A stretch of DNA of 10,942 nucleotides from Bacteroidales bacterium UBA5621 (GCA_002424525.1 DIKJ01000004.1:1-10942), one strand, 5' to 3'. Numbered from the stretch's first letter, positions 1 to 7,303 are shown. Notes: generated from the letters alone by a model not told the origin. Made by a program: numbers and translations.

Positions 1-412
1 CGACCAGGATCCCCAGCCAGCTTTTACCCATGACATTCAGCGGTTCAAAAACATCGGGATACCTGATCACTCCGACATAAAAAGAAGCCGCACCCACCAG
101 AAGCCAGATTATAATATAGGTCCAGACTGTCAGTTTCATCAATGTCGCACCGTAGGCTTTGATCATTTCCCTAACCTGTGTTTCAGGCGTCTCTCCGGTT
201 CCGGCCAGCGCAAGATTTCCGATAACAACAGCTGATACCAATCCTCCAAGTATGTTTACTGCCCACATGATATTGGAATTAATGATGAACTCTCCGTCTT
301 GTTGGTTCCAGCCGTAAACCGAAAGAATTATTCTCCCGAGCGTGAATGCGTAAATGAGCAACAGTACAATGGCAATTATGCCCATAAGAATTTCCTTCTC
401 TTTTGAATTCAT
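1..412 (-). CDS. Partial membrane protein, three predicted helices, family not recognised (C-terminus cut by window edge)
   Basis: Reading the minus strand from the ATG at 412 gives 137 uninterrupted codons that run off the left edge, so only the N-terminal part is present. The protein begins MNSKEKEILMGIIAIVLLLI and has three clear hydrophobic segments at about residues 9-31, 48-70 and 93-115. A short polar stretch between the second and third is rich in Glu, Thr and Lys (about 71-92). A final loop (about 117-130) holds RYPDVFEPLNVMGKSW. I see no catalytic motif and recognise no family, so this is a hypothetical inner-membrane protein. It is transcribed divergently from the DoxX fusion gene, with 197 bp between the two starts. 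The open frame, consistent start and regular helix pattern make it a real gene; function is unknown. Confidence 0.8.
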   Translation of the reverse strand, partial: MNSKEKEILMGIIAIVLLLIYAFTLGRIILSVYGWNQQDGEFIINSNIMWAVNILGGLVSAVVIGNLALAGTGETPETQVREMIKAYGATLMKLTVWTYIIIWLLVGAASFYVGVIRYPDVFEPLNVMGKSWLGILV

Positions 413-609
413 TTTGTGTCTATTTTTGATTTTTAAATAAGATGAATATACGACATCAGATCAGAAGGTAAAGTTACACCTGTAAGAAGTCAATGTCAAA
501 TATTTTTTAAGTACTGTGGACCGGGGGTTCATTTGCTGGAATTCTATTTTTCGTAAATTAGCGGAGCACACGGAAATTTTACCTGAAACTAAATCTGTAA
601 ATTCAGCAC
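413..609. other. Divergent intergenic region, AT-rich, no gene seen
   Basis: These 197 bases separate the start codons of two divergent genes and should carry both promoters. The stretch is AT-rich apart from a GC patch near 516-530 (ggaccggggg). I see no coding frame, tRNA-like fold or strong hairpin. One plus-strand promoter-like pair is listed separately. No convincing minus-strand pair was found. Confidence 0.6.
532..561 (+). promoter_or_regulatory. Candidate Bacteroidota-type promoter for the DoxX fusion gene
   Basis: TTTG at 532-535 is followed after 18 nt by TAAATTAG at 554-561, which matches the Bacteroidota -7 consensus TAnnTTTG at all but one fixed position. The spacing is 1-2 nt shorter than usual. 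The start codon follows 48 nt later. In AT-rich DNA such a match can arise by chance, so this is a candidate only. Confidence 0.35.
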
Positions 610-2169
610 ATGCAAACAGAAAATAAAATTACTGTATGGTTCTTCACACTCCTGAGGATCGTTGTTGGGTGGCACTTTCTTTATGAAGGCATTTCCAAAC
701 TGTTTAATCCATACTGGTCATCGGCATCATATCTGATGGAGTCGAAATGGATTCTTTCAGGTTTCTTTCACTGGATAACAGGTAATCAGACAGCTTTGCA
801 TGTAGTTGATTTTCTCAATATCTGGGGACTGATAATTATCGGACTATTACTCTTTTTAGGGGTCTTTACCCAGGCAGCCTCCATCTCCGGGGTTGTTCTG
901 CTTCTCTTGTATTATATTGCCAATCCTCCCTTTGTATATTCATCGGTACCAGCCACAAGTCACTTCTATATAATCAATTACAACCTTATCGAGGCCGTCG
1001 TGCTGATCGTAATTGCATCTTTGCCGAAAGATCTTATGTGGAGCATTCAGAGATTTCTCTCTTATCATCATTCAAAACGAAAGGAGAAAAAATTCCCTGC
1101 TGCAGAGAATCCGCCTTTCCCGGAGAATTATGATGTCAAACGACGGGAAATGATCAAGAACCTTGCTGTTGTTCCCTTTTTTGGAGCTGTTTTCTTCGGG
1201 ATGGCCAGAAAAAGAGGCTGGATCAGTTTTGAGGAGGATAACCTGGCCGCAGAGACCGAAGCAATTAGCGGAGCCTCGATCCTGTTGGGAAAGAACTATT
1301 CAATCAGAGAGTTAACTGGCAAGGTGCCGTCAGGAAAGATCAGGGATATCAATCTGAGCAGGATTATGATCGGGGGAAACCTTATCAGCGGATTCGCACA
1401 TGCGCGTGATCTCATATACGTTTCAACCTGGCTCAAGAAATATTTCACCGACGAAAAGGTTATAGAAACGCTGTGGCTATGCGAGGCTTGCGGTATCAAC
1501 ACCGCCATTTTCAGGTGCGATGAGAACACGATCAGGATAATGGAAAAATACTGGGCCCGCGGCGGAAAGGTGCAATGGCTGGCCCAGACATATCCCAGGG
1601 GCGATGACATGACAAACATTAAACTGGCCATTGACCACGGTGCTGTCGGAGCTTTCGTTCAGGGGGGAATAGCAGATCAGATTGTTCTCGAAAACAGGAT
1701 TGATGACCTGGCCAAAGCTATTGAGTTTATCCGGGATCAGGGAATAATAGGAGGTACCGCTGCTCACTCTATAACAGTACCGGAGGCCTGCGTCAGCAAC
1801 GGGATACCGGTTGATTTCTTCATGAAGACCTATCATCATAACAATTACTGGTCGGCAACACCTGTCGACCCTGCTGATCCATATCTGCCAAAAGACGGTA
1901 AAGATCACAACATGGCACACGATAACATCTGGTGTGTTTCTGATAAAGCCACCGCTGATTTCTTCTCAAACAATACTACTCCCTGGATTGCTTATAAAAT
2001 ACTGGCGGCAGGAGCAATCAAGCCTGATGATGGACTGCGGTTCGCCTTTGAAGGTGGAGCCGATTTTGCATGTGTGGGGATGTTTGATTTTCAGATAATT
2101 GAAGATGCGAACTTAACCGCAGCAATTCTTGGTTCAGAATTGAAACGTGAAAGGAAGTGGTATGCCTGA
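610..2169 (+). CDS. DoxX-like membrane domain fused to a TIM-barrel-like enzyme domain
   Basis: The 519-residue protein has two parts. Residues about 1-150 look like the DoxX family: an amphipathic first helix with LRIVVGWHFLYEGISKL (15-31), then hydrophobic segments near 70-90, 91-105 and 118-138, followed by a basic loop (SKRKEKK, 155-161). Residues 177-202 hold KRREMIKNLAVVPFFGAVFF, a twin-arginine-like n-region plus a hydrophobic stretch that acts as, or descends from, an export signal. Residues about 245-519 form a soluble domain beginning LSRIMIGGNLISGFAHARDL, with repeating strand/helix units (GGKVQWLAQTYP, GAVGAFVQGG, GIIGGTAAHS, DFFMKTYHHNN, GADFACVGMFDF) typical of a TIM barrel. Its start resembles aldo/keto reductase-like and aldolase-like barrels, but I cannot assign a reaction. 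His409, His410 and Asn411 in the conserved-looking YHHNNYW segment are candidate active-site residues. If the DoxX part keeps both ends in the cytoplasm, the fifth helix places the barrel in the periplasm. A redox role is inferred only from DoxX relatives. It converges on the GH97 gene with a 14-bp gap. Confidence 0.85.
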   Translation: MQTENKITVWFFTLLRIVVGWHFLYEGISKLFNPYWSSASYLMESKWILSGFFHWITGNQTALHVVDFLNIWGLIIIGLLLFLGVFTQAASISGVVLLLLYYIANPPFVYSSVPATSHFYIINYNLIEAVVLIVIASLPKDLMWSIQRFLSYHHSKRKEKKFPAAENPPFPENYDVKRREMIKNLAVVPFFGAVFFGMARKRGWISFEEDNLAAETEAISGASILLGKNYSIRELTGKVPSGKIRDINLSRIMIGGNLISGFAHARDLIYVSTWLKKYFTDEKVIETLWLCEACGINTAIFRCDENTIRIMEKYWARGGKVQWLAQTYPRGDDMTNIKLAIDHGAVGAFVQGGIADQIVLENRIDDLAKAIEFIRDQGIIGGTAAHSITVPEACVSNGIPVDFFMKTYHHNNYWSATPVDPADPYLPKDGKDHNMAHDNIWCVSDKATADFFSNNTTPWIAYKILAAGAIKPDDGLRFAFEGGADFACVGMFDFQIIEDANLTAAILGSELKRERKWYA

Positions 2170-2183
2170 TGGTTTGAAGAAGC

Positions 2184-4139
2184 CTATTTTTCGGGAGTGA
2201 TCCGCGCCACCCAGCCGCCTCCTGAAGCCAGCTCCAGTTTCAAGATATCTCCGGCCTGAAAAAGACTTTCTGTTTTCCTGTAATCTTCAGCTCTTGTATT
2301 CGCATTAATGCCGTCTTCAATGGTTTCGAGCCTGTAGCGGCCGGGTGCGAGAAATCCGGTCTCCAGGTTAATTTTCCGTTCATCCCAGTCAGTGATGGCG
2401 CCTAAAAACCACTCATCGCCTGACCGGCGTGCCAGGATCGTATACTTCGCAATCTGTCCGTCAAGAAGAAGGCTTTCATCCCATTCGACAGGTATTTTTG
2501 CGATGAAGTCCGTGCACTCCTTTTCGCGGTAATAGTCGGAGGGTGAATCGGGCAGCATTGTCATCGGGCTGCTCAGTATAACAGCAAGGGCGATTGAGTG
2601 TGTACGGGTACCCTGGCCCATCGGGTAATCGCCCACCGGCCGGAAATTGCTTTTTGTCGAATTGCGCATCGTGGCCGGGATATAATCCATTGGCCCGGTG
2701 AACATGCGGATATATGGGAGCAGATTATGATGCACCGGATTGTCAGAGTCCGTCCATCCGTTATACTCAAACTCTATCAGACCCTCCCTTGTAAGAACAT
2801 TGGGATATTTACGCCGGAGGCCGCACGGCTTGTAAGCGCCGTGAAAGTCAACCACCATTTTCATTTCAGCAGCTTTACGGGCAACTGCCTCATAATACAT
2901 CACCATCAGCTGATCGTCGCGGTTCATGAAGTCAACTTTTATCCCTTTAATTCCCCATTTCGAGAAAAGGTTAAAAGCCTCTTCCCATTGCTTTTCGAGA
3001 GTTTGCCATATAACCCACAGCATAACGTCAACACCTTTGTTTCGTGCGTGACTTACAACCTCTTCCATATCCAGTTCCGGCACTGTTTCAAGTATATTGT
3101 CACGAGGGCTCCACCCATCGTCAAAAAGAAAATACCTGAACCCGTAACCGGCGCAGAAATCGATGAAATATTTTGCCGTTTCGGTATTGACTCCCGCTTT
3201 GAAATCAACACCGTAAATATTGTGCTTGCCCCACCAGTCGAACATCACAATACCGGGTGTAATCCACGAGACATCTTCAACTGCACAGGGCGATGCAAGC
3301 AGATAAACCATATTGTTTGAAACAAGCCCTTTCTCATCATCCTCAACAGCAAAGATACGCCATGGATAAGTGCGGGTACCCTTTACCCTGGCTATGTAAT
3401 CATAAGTCTCTTTTACCTGGCCGAGGCCATAAGCAGAACCGGTCTGTGTAAATGTCTTCGGGAAGGGCGGATTTACAGCGGTCAGATTTGACTCTCCGGT
3501 ACCTTTCAGCCATAGCCCCGGATAATCATACAGGTCAGCTTCGGTTATCATAACGAAAGTCCCGTTCTCCTTCTCTGCCAGAAAGGGAAGGTTGCAAAGC
3601 TTTCCTTGCTGAATGTTGCTTACAGCGCAATGCTCGTAAGGAGTCTCATAAGCCGAACTGAAGCTCTTTGATGACTGGAACCTGGCAGAATCGTCATTCT
3701 CAAACCTTATGTTAAGAGTCTCCCTGTAAATAATAAGGCTGTCCTTTGAAGATGTGCTGAAACGGTATGCAAGTCCCTCGTCAAACAGTCTGAATGTGAT
3801 CGCAAGGTCTGTTCTGAACCTTATCTCCATCTCGCTGTAAGTATTTCTGAACGAGGATGCTTTTTCACGGATTTCAGGTTTAATAACCTCATTAACTGAT
3901 CGCCTTATAACTCGCTGAACCTTAAGCCGGGCATCTTTGTCTGCTCTGTCGTCAGCCACAAGAAAGAGATTCTCCAGCTTTACAACACTGTGGCCTTCTT
4001 TACCAAGGTTTACGGAAATATTCTGACCTGTTTCAATTTCTGCAGAGAGTTTTCCGTCAGGGGAAGCAAGCTGGTATTTCTGTGCATTCGTTGAGAGGGT
4101 TATCAGCACAGATGCAATGAAGAGGGGGAGCTTTTTCAT
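2184..4139 (-). CDS. Glycoside hydrolase family 97, retaining type (alpha-galactosidase/alpha-glucosidase-like), exported
   Basis: The 651-residue protein has a Sec signal peptide (MKKLPLFIASVLITLSTNAQ, likely cleavage after Ala19). An N-terminal beta-sandwich region (about 20-290) begins YQLASPDGKLS, typical of GH97. The catalytic barrel (about 290-540) contains FLFDDGWS at 337-344, GIKGIKVDFMNRDDQ at 396-410, VDFHGAYKPCGLRRKYPN at 430-447 and LTREGLIEFEYN at 449-460. A C-terminal beta domain (about 545-651) follows. Asp403 in KVDFMNRDDQ occupies the nucleophile position of retaining GH97 enzymes such as the Bacteroides alpha-galactosidase; inverting SusB-type enzymes lack it. Glu452, Glu456 and Glu458 are candidates for the acid/base and calcium ligands. 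The length matches the family. The enzyme should release alpha-linked sugars in the periplasm; the exact sugar cannot be read from sequence. No Sus-type transporter pair lies in the window, so this is not an obvious complete polysaccharide-utilisation locus. Confidence 0.95.
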   Translation of the reverse strand: MKKLPLFIASVLITLSTNAQKYQLASPDGKLSAEIETGQNISVNLGKEGHSVVKLENLFLVADDRADKDARLKVQRVIRRSVNEVIKPEIREKASSFRNTYSEMEIRFRTDLAITFRLFDEGLAYRFSTSSKDSLIIYRETLNIRFENDDSARFQSSKSFSSAYETPYEHCAVSNIQQGKLCNLPFLAEKENGTFVMITEADLYDYPGLWLKGTGESNLTAVNPPFPKTFTQTGSAYGLGQVKETYDYIARVKGTRTYPWRIFAVEDDEKGLVSNNMVYLLASPCAVEDVSWITPGIVMFDWWGKHNIYGVDFKAGVNTETAKYFIDFCAGYGFRYFLFDDGWSPRDNILETVPELDMEEVVSHARNKGVDVMLWVIWQTLEKQWEEAFNLFSKWGIKGIKVDFMNRDDQLMVMYYEAVARKAAEMKMVVDFHGAYKPCGLRRKYPNVLTREGLIEFEYNGWTDSDNPVHHNLLPYIRMFTGPMDYIPATMRNSTKSNFRPVGDYPMGQGTRTHSIALAVILSSPMTMLPDSPSDYYREKECTDFIAKIPVEWDESLLLDGQIAKYTILARRSGDEWFLGAITDWDERKINLETGFLAPGRYRLETIEDGINANTRAEDYRKTESLFQAGDILKLELASGGGWVARITPEK

Positions 4140-4161
4140 AATTTAATATTGTCTGGGCGCA

Positions 4162-4187
4162 CTCAGTCCTTCACACACCGGACTGAG
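4162..4187. repeat. Perfect 8-bp inverted repeat over the FISUMP remnant stop codon
   Basis: On the plus strand CTCAGTCC (4162-4169) and GGACTGAG (4180-4187) are exact reverse complements around a 10-nt loop. In minus-strand RNA this makes an 8-bp stem containing the last codons and the stop of the FISUMP remnant, ending 22 nt before the GH97 start codon. No U-run follows, so it is not a standard intrinsic terminator. It could be a structured part of the GH97 leader or an element inherited from the 3' end of a FISUMP gene. Confidence 0.6.
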
Positions 4188-4391
4188 AGTCCGTTCTTCT
4201 TTATATAACTGTTTCTGAATACTCTTGTATTGTTATTGTTTATTTGCCGGCTCCAGGCTTCACTATCTGTATTTTCCGTCGCTGACCACCATAGCCCCTG
4301 ATATCCCGGATCATAAAAACCACCGATACCCGCTATCCCGTCCTCCAGCAGGGAGGGCAGTAAATCCGCCATGATACCCTGCTAATGGCAT
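4163..4391 (-). pseudogene. Truncated, frameshifted FISUMP-domain (C-type-lectin-like) protein remnant
   Basis: One minus-strand frame (ATG at 4372, stop 4163-4165) encodes 69 residues ending GFYDPGYQGLWWSATENTDS, then WSRQINNNNTRVFRNSYIKK and NGLSVRCVKD. This is the C-terminal signature of FISUMP proteins (WWSATE...W.R...N.N...R...NG.SVRC..D). In those proteins the part before it reads like GF.ALP.G.R...G.FY..G. That piece is present here, but in a neighbouring frame: 4391-4311 encodes MPLAGYHGGFTALPAGGRDS and then stops. The frame switches between about 4337 and 4324 (one base in excess, or two lost). Nothing upstream of 4391 continues the domain and there is no signal peptide, so the fragment is both 5'-truncated and frameshifted. 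Intact relatives are usually surface or secreted proteins with a lectin-like fold. It sits 23 bp upstream of the GH97 start on the same strand and may now be just leader sequence. A short 69-residue translated product from 4372 cannot be excluded. Confidence 0.75.
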
Positions 4392-4394
4392 TAT

Positions 4395-4402
4395 CAAATT
4401 TA
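4395..4402 (-). promoter_or_regulatory. Candidate -7 element upstream of the FISUMP remnant and GH97 gene
   Basis: The minus strand reads TAAATTTG from 4402 to 4395, an exact match to the Bacteroidota -7 consensus TAnnTTTG. Transcription would start near 4388 and the RNA would cross the FISUMP remnant before reaching the GH97 start at 4139, giving a leader of about 250 nt. No good TTTG lies 19-21 nt upstream (that region is ATTAATATATTAAT), which lowers confidence. Confidence 0.35.
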
Positions 4403-4568
4403 CGAAATCCGGGGAAATTAATATATTAATAAAATGTTTTTTGACAGGAGCGAAAAGGGTACGTTCTATTGAATCCATTTATGCAGTTACTTTCCTATCT
4501 TTATCAGAAGAATTTTACAAAATGCAAATCATATTCCTCAGTATGTCAATAACAATCAGGAAAAAATC
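4403..4568. other. Divergent intergenic region between the FISUMP/GH97 side and the enolase gene
   Basis: This stretch of about 166 bp has no supported coding frame. It contains a perfect 14-bp palindrome, ATTAATATATTAAT, at 4417-4430. It also contains a -7-like TATCTTTA at 4496-4503 on the plus strand (one mismatch to TAnnTTTG), but the nearest TTG (4469-4471) is about 24 nt upstream, too far for a good pair. The promoter of the enolase-amidohydrolase pair should lie here. Confidence 0.4.
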
Positions 4569-5861
4569 ATGAGAACAAACCGGCGTAAATTCATTTCAAC
4601 CGCAGCGGCAGGAAGCCTTGCAGCAGCGACAATACCCTTTTCAGCATGCAGTTCCGTAGCCGGAAGCCCCTTCTCTCCCTCAGAACTGAAATCAAGATAT
4701 GCAAAACTTGATGAAATAATTAAAACGCCTCTGCTGAAAAAAGATCTCTTTACAGAACCGGTAATAATCGATACTCTTGAACTATTGCGCTACGGACGAA
4801 GTTACCTGTGCCGGGTGCGCTCAAGGGACGGTGCTGAAGGAATATCTGTGGCTCATAGCGGGATCTCAACGCTGTTTCCAATTTTCCTCAGAAACCTTCA
4901 GCCGTTTTTTACAGGACAGGACGCACGCGAGCTTGACCTTATACTGGAAAGGGTTTATATCTACAATTTCAATTTCAGGTACAACGGCATTACCCTGGGA
5001 CTGCCTCTCGCAACAATAGAATTCGCAATCCTCGATATGCTGGGACGAATAGCCGGCAAACCTTCAGGAGAGCTTATAGGCGAGGTACATAACCCTGAAG
5101 TTGCTGTATATGTGGCTACCGAGTTCCGCGAAAAACCGCTGGAAGAACATTTTGAACTGATAAAGGAAGCGGTTTCGGAATATGATGCCAATGCTCTTAA
5201 GGTCAAAGTGGGTTACCAGTATTCCGGCACCAAGGATCTTCATTACAGAGGTGTGCCCGGCAAGACAGAGAAGCTGATACCCCTGCTTCGCGAGACATAT
5301 GGTACTGGAGTGTCGCTGTACGCCGACTCGAATGGTTATTATGATGTCGATGAAGCTATCCGGGTTGGCAGGCTGCTCGAAGAATATAAGTACAGCTATT
5401 TCGAAGAACCTGTTATGTACGACCATTTTGAAGACATAAAAGCAGTTACTGACGCCCTGACCATTCCCATAGCAAACGGTGAACAGGATCAGAGCTTTGT
5501 TAACTTCAGGTGGCTGATAGCCAACGATGGCCTGGATATTGTCCAGCCCGATAATTATTATTTCGGGGGTATGATCCGTTCAATGAAAGTGGCGCTGATG
5601 GCCCATGCATTCGGGAAAGAGTTCATTCCCCATATGTCAGGCGGAGGCCTTGGATTTCTTTATAATTCAATAATAGTTTCAATAGCGCCCAATGCAGGAG
5701 CTCATCACGAATTCAAGGGTCTGGATACCAATGTGATATTTGAATGCCCGACATCTCCTCTGAAGGTGGTGAACGGAAAGATAAAGGTACCAACAGGTCC
5801 GGGTATGGGTGTGAACTTTGATCCTGACTTTGTCAGTAAGCACGAAATTGTGAAAATGTAA
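4569..5861 (+). CDS. Tat-exported enolase-superfamily protein, mandelate racemase subgroup (sugar-acid dehydratase-like)
   Basis: The 430-residue protein starts with a twin-arginine leader (NRRKFIS at 4-10, then an Ala-rich hydrophobic stretch). FSAC at 24-27 could serve as a weak lipobox, so it may be a lipid-anchored periplasmic enzyme. The mature part has the enolase capping domain (about 40-175) and barrel with the full residue set: KVK at 211-213 (Lys pair), YADSNG with Asp253 and Asn255, FEEP at 278-281, NGEQ with Glu305, QPD with Asp328, and IPHMSGG with His355. The KxK pair together with an Asp-His dyad places it in the mandelate racemase subgroup, whose members abstract an alpha-proton from carboxylates and include many sugar-acid dehydratases and racemases. 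Mg2+ is expected. The substrate is unknown. The amidohydrolase gene follows after 23 bp, so the two are probably co-transcribed. A metal enzyme folded before export fits the use of Tat. Confidence 0.92.
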   Translation: MRTNRRKFISTAAAGSLAAATIPFSACSSVAGSPFSPSELKSRYAKLDEIIKTPLLKKDLFTEPVIIDTLELLRYGRSYLCRVRSRDGAEGISVAHSGISTLFPIFLRNLQPFFTGQDARELDLILERVYIYNFNFRYNGITLGLPLATIEFAILDMLGRIAGKPSGELIGEVHNPEVAVYVATEFREKPLEEHFELIKEAVSEYDANALKVKVGYQYSGTKDLHYRGVPGKTEKLIPLLRETYGTGVSLYADSNGYYDVDEAIRVGRLLEEYKYSYFEEPVMYDHFEDIKAVTDALTIPIANGEQDQSFVNFRWLIANDGLDIVQPDNYYFGGMIRSMKVALMAHAFGKEFIPHMSGGGLGFLYNSIIVSIAPNAGAHHEFKGLDTNVIFECPTSPLKVVNGKIKVPTGPGMGVNFDPDFVSKHEIVKM

Positions 5862-5884
5862 TATCCAATTAACCTGTCCGGAAA

Positions 5885-7252
5885 ATGAAAAGCTTCAGAC
5901 TCAAAGCCCCCATTATATTATTGATTGTAATCCTGTCTGCTTTGCACCTCTGTCAATGCCATACAAACAGTAGGTCAGCCTATGAAAGGATCCGTGCACA
6001 TGCCGATGTAATAAAAGTTATCAATACCCATGAGCATCAGCACCGGGCGGATGAGGTGCCGGCAACCCGTTTCCGATTTTATCAACTATTGGCAGCAGCA
6101 TACCTGGAGGCAGACATTATAAGCGCCGGTGCTCCGCCCTTTGACATGAGATTAATTGATACTGCAAGTCTGGATCATCTGTGGGAAACCTATGGAAATG
6201 CGCTGACCCACACAAGGAACACCAGCTATTACAGCCACTTTGTGAAAGGATTCGGGAAACTCTACGGTTTTGATGATCTTTTTTTCACAAAAGAGAACAT
6301 TGTCCGGCTCTCATCTGAGATTGAAAGGAACTATACCGATTATGGAGCCTGGTTTGACGAGGCATTCAAAAAAGCCGGCTTTGAAGTGATGTTTCTCGAC
6401 CAGTACTGGAAACCCTTCAATACCGAAGTCGATAAGAGATACTATGCGCTTGTTTTTCATATAAATCCCCTGATTTCTGAATCATGCAAAAAACCTGACA
6501 GGGGAGCTGAGTTGAAAACGATCTACAAAAATGCATCCGCCGATGGCTTTGCTATAAATAATCTGGATGATTACCTGGCATATTGTGATCATCTTTTTAA
6601 GAAGAATATTGAAAAAAATGCTGTCTGCGTGAAGAATTCCCAGGCTTATTCACGTACGCTCTTCTATGAAGATGTCCCTTATGAAGAGGCGCGGGTGTTA
6701 TTTGACAAACCCTCTTCACGCCTTACGCCTTCTGAGTCGAAAAAGCTCGAAGATTTCTTGTTTCACTGGATTATAAAGAAATCCGCTGAATATGATCTGC
6801 CTGTTCAGATCCATACGGGTTACCTTGCAGGAAATGGCAATACTCTTGATAACAGCCGGCCGGGACTGCTTAACAATCTATTCCTGAAATATCCCGGGAC
6901 AAAATTCGATCTTTTTCACGGAGGCTTTCCCTGGACAGGCGAATTTGCCGCACTTGGGAAGATGTTCCCGAATGTATACCTCAACCTGGTATGGCTGCCA
7001 CAGATATCCCGCCAGGAGGCTGTAAATTCACTCGATATGATGCTTGACTGTGTTCCATACAACAAGATCCTCTGGGGCGGTGATTGCCATCTGATAGAGG
7101 AATCAGCGGGTTCGCTGGAATACGGGAAGGATGTTGTCTGCGAAGTGCTGGCAAAAAGGGTGGAAAGGGGTTTGCTGACTGAAGATGTCGCATTTGATAT
7201 TGTTGACAGGATATTCCGCCAAAATGCCATCGAGGTATTCAAATTGGAATAA
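5885..7252 (+). CDS. Exported amidohydrolase-superfamily (Amidohydro_2-like) metal-dependent hydrolase
   Basis: The 455-residue protein has an N-terminal hydrophobic signal (about 8-22) ending in ALHLCQCHTN. Cys23 or Cys25 could be the lipidation site, though neither gives a textbook lipobox. The mature part shows amidohydrolase barrel landmarks: INTHEHQH with the metal-binding His49-x-His51, VQIHTG with His310, LFHGG with His345, and WGGDCH with Asp400. Lys250 (AVCVKNSQAY) is a candidate extra active-site residue. A large helical insertion fills about residues 60-240, making it longer than typical lactonases of the family. In known sugar-acid pathways Amidohydro_2 lactonases work beside enolase-superfamily dehydratases. 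The 23-bp spacing to such a gene makes a lactonase or related hydrolase plausible, but uronate-isomerase-like or other chemistry is equally open. Probably periplasmic. Confidence 0.88.
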   Translation: MKSFRLKAPIILLIVILSALHLCQCHTNSRSAYERIRAHADVIKVINTHEHQHRADEVPATRFRFYQLLAAAYLEADIISAGAPPFDMRLIDTASLDHLWETYGNALTHTRNTSYYSHFVKGFGKLYGFDDLFFTKENIVRLSSEIERNYTDYGAWFDEAFKKAGFEVMFLDQYWKPFNTEVDKRYYALVFHINPLISESCKKPDRGAELKTIYKNASADGFAINNLDDYLAYCDHLFKKNIEKNAVCVKNSQAYSRTLFYEDVPYEEARVLFDKPSSRLTPSESKKLEDFLFHWIIKKSAEYDLPVQIHTGYLAGNGNTLDNSRPGLLNNLFLKYPGTKFDLFHGGFPWTGEFAALGKMFPNVYLNLVWLPQISRQEAVNSLDMMLDCVPYNKILWGGDCHLIEESAGSLEYGKDVVCEVLAKRVERGLLTEDVAFDIVDRIFRQNAIEVFKLE

Positions 7253-7284
7253 TTTGCTTTGTAGCTTATACTTTCATAAATTTA
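7253..7284 (+). promoter_or_regulatory. Candidate promoter for the TIR-TPR gene
   Basis: TTTG at 7253-7256, immediately after the amidohydrolase stop codon, is followed after exactly 20 nt by TAAATTTA at 7277-7284, one mismatch from TAnnTTTG. The ATG is at 7304, implying a leader of about 10-20 nt. Order and spacing match the Bacteroidota consensus well and suggest the TIR gene is transcribed independently of the two genes before it. Confidence 0.5.
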
Positions 7285-7303
7285 TCAGACCTAATAATCA
7301 AAG

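Noticed and set aside
1477..1920. A 147-codon open frame on the minus strand within the DoxX fusion gene
   Set aside because: It is antisense to the well-supported barrel domain and shows no family motif.
2167..2190. A bidirectional terminator between the convergent DoxX fusion and GH97 genes
   Set aside because: Only 14 bp separate the two stop codons and no inverted repeat is visible there.
2598..3320. A 240-codon open frame on the plus strand opposite the GH97 gene
   Set aside because: It lies wholly antisense to a clear GH97 coding sequence, its translation is His/Ile/Arg-rich without any recognisable motif, and it has no upstream start signals. It is a shadow of the GH97 codon pattern.
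4163..4372. The 69-residue frame as an intact small gene
   Set aside because: The conserved upstream piece of the same motif is in a different frame and the first residues (MADLLPSLLEDG) are an out-of-frame reading of that piece, so a frameshifted remnant explains it better.
4163..4402. An active diversity-generating retroelement
   Set aside because: No reverse transcriptase, accessory gene or second (template) copy of the A-rich segment is visible in the window; only a target-like protein tail is present.
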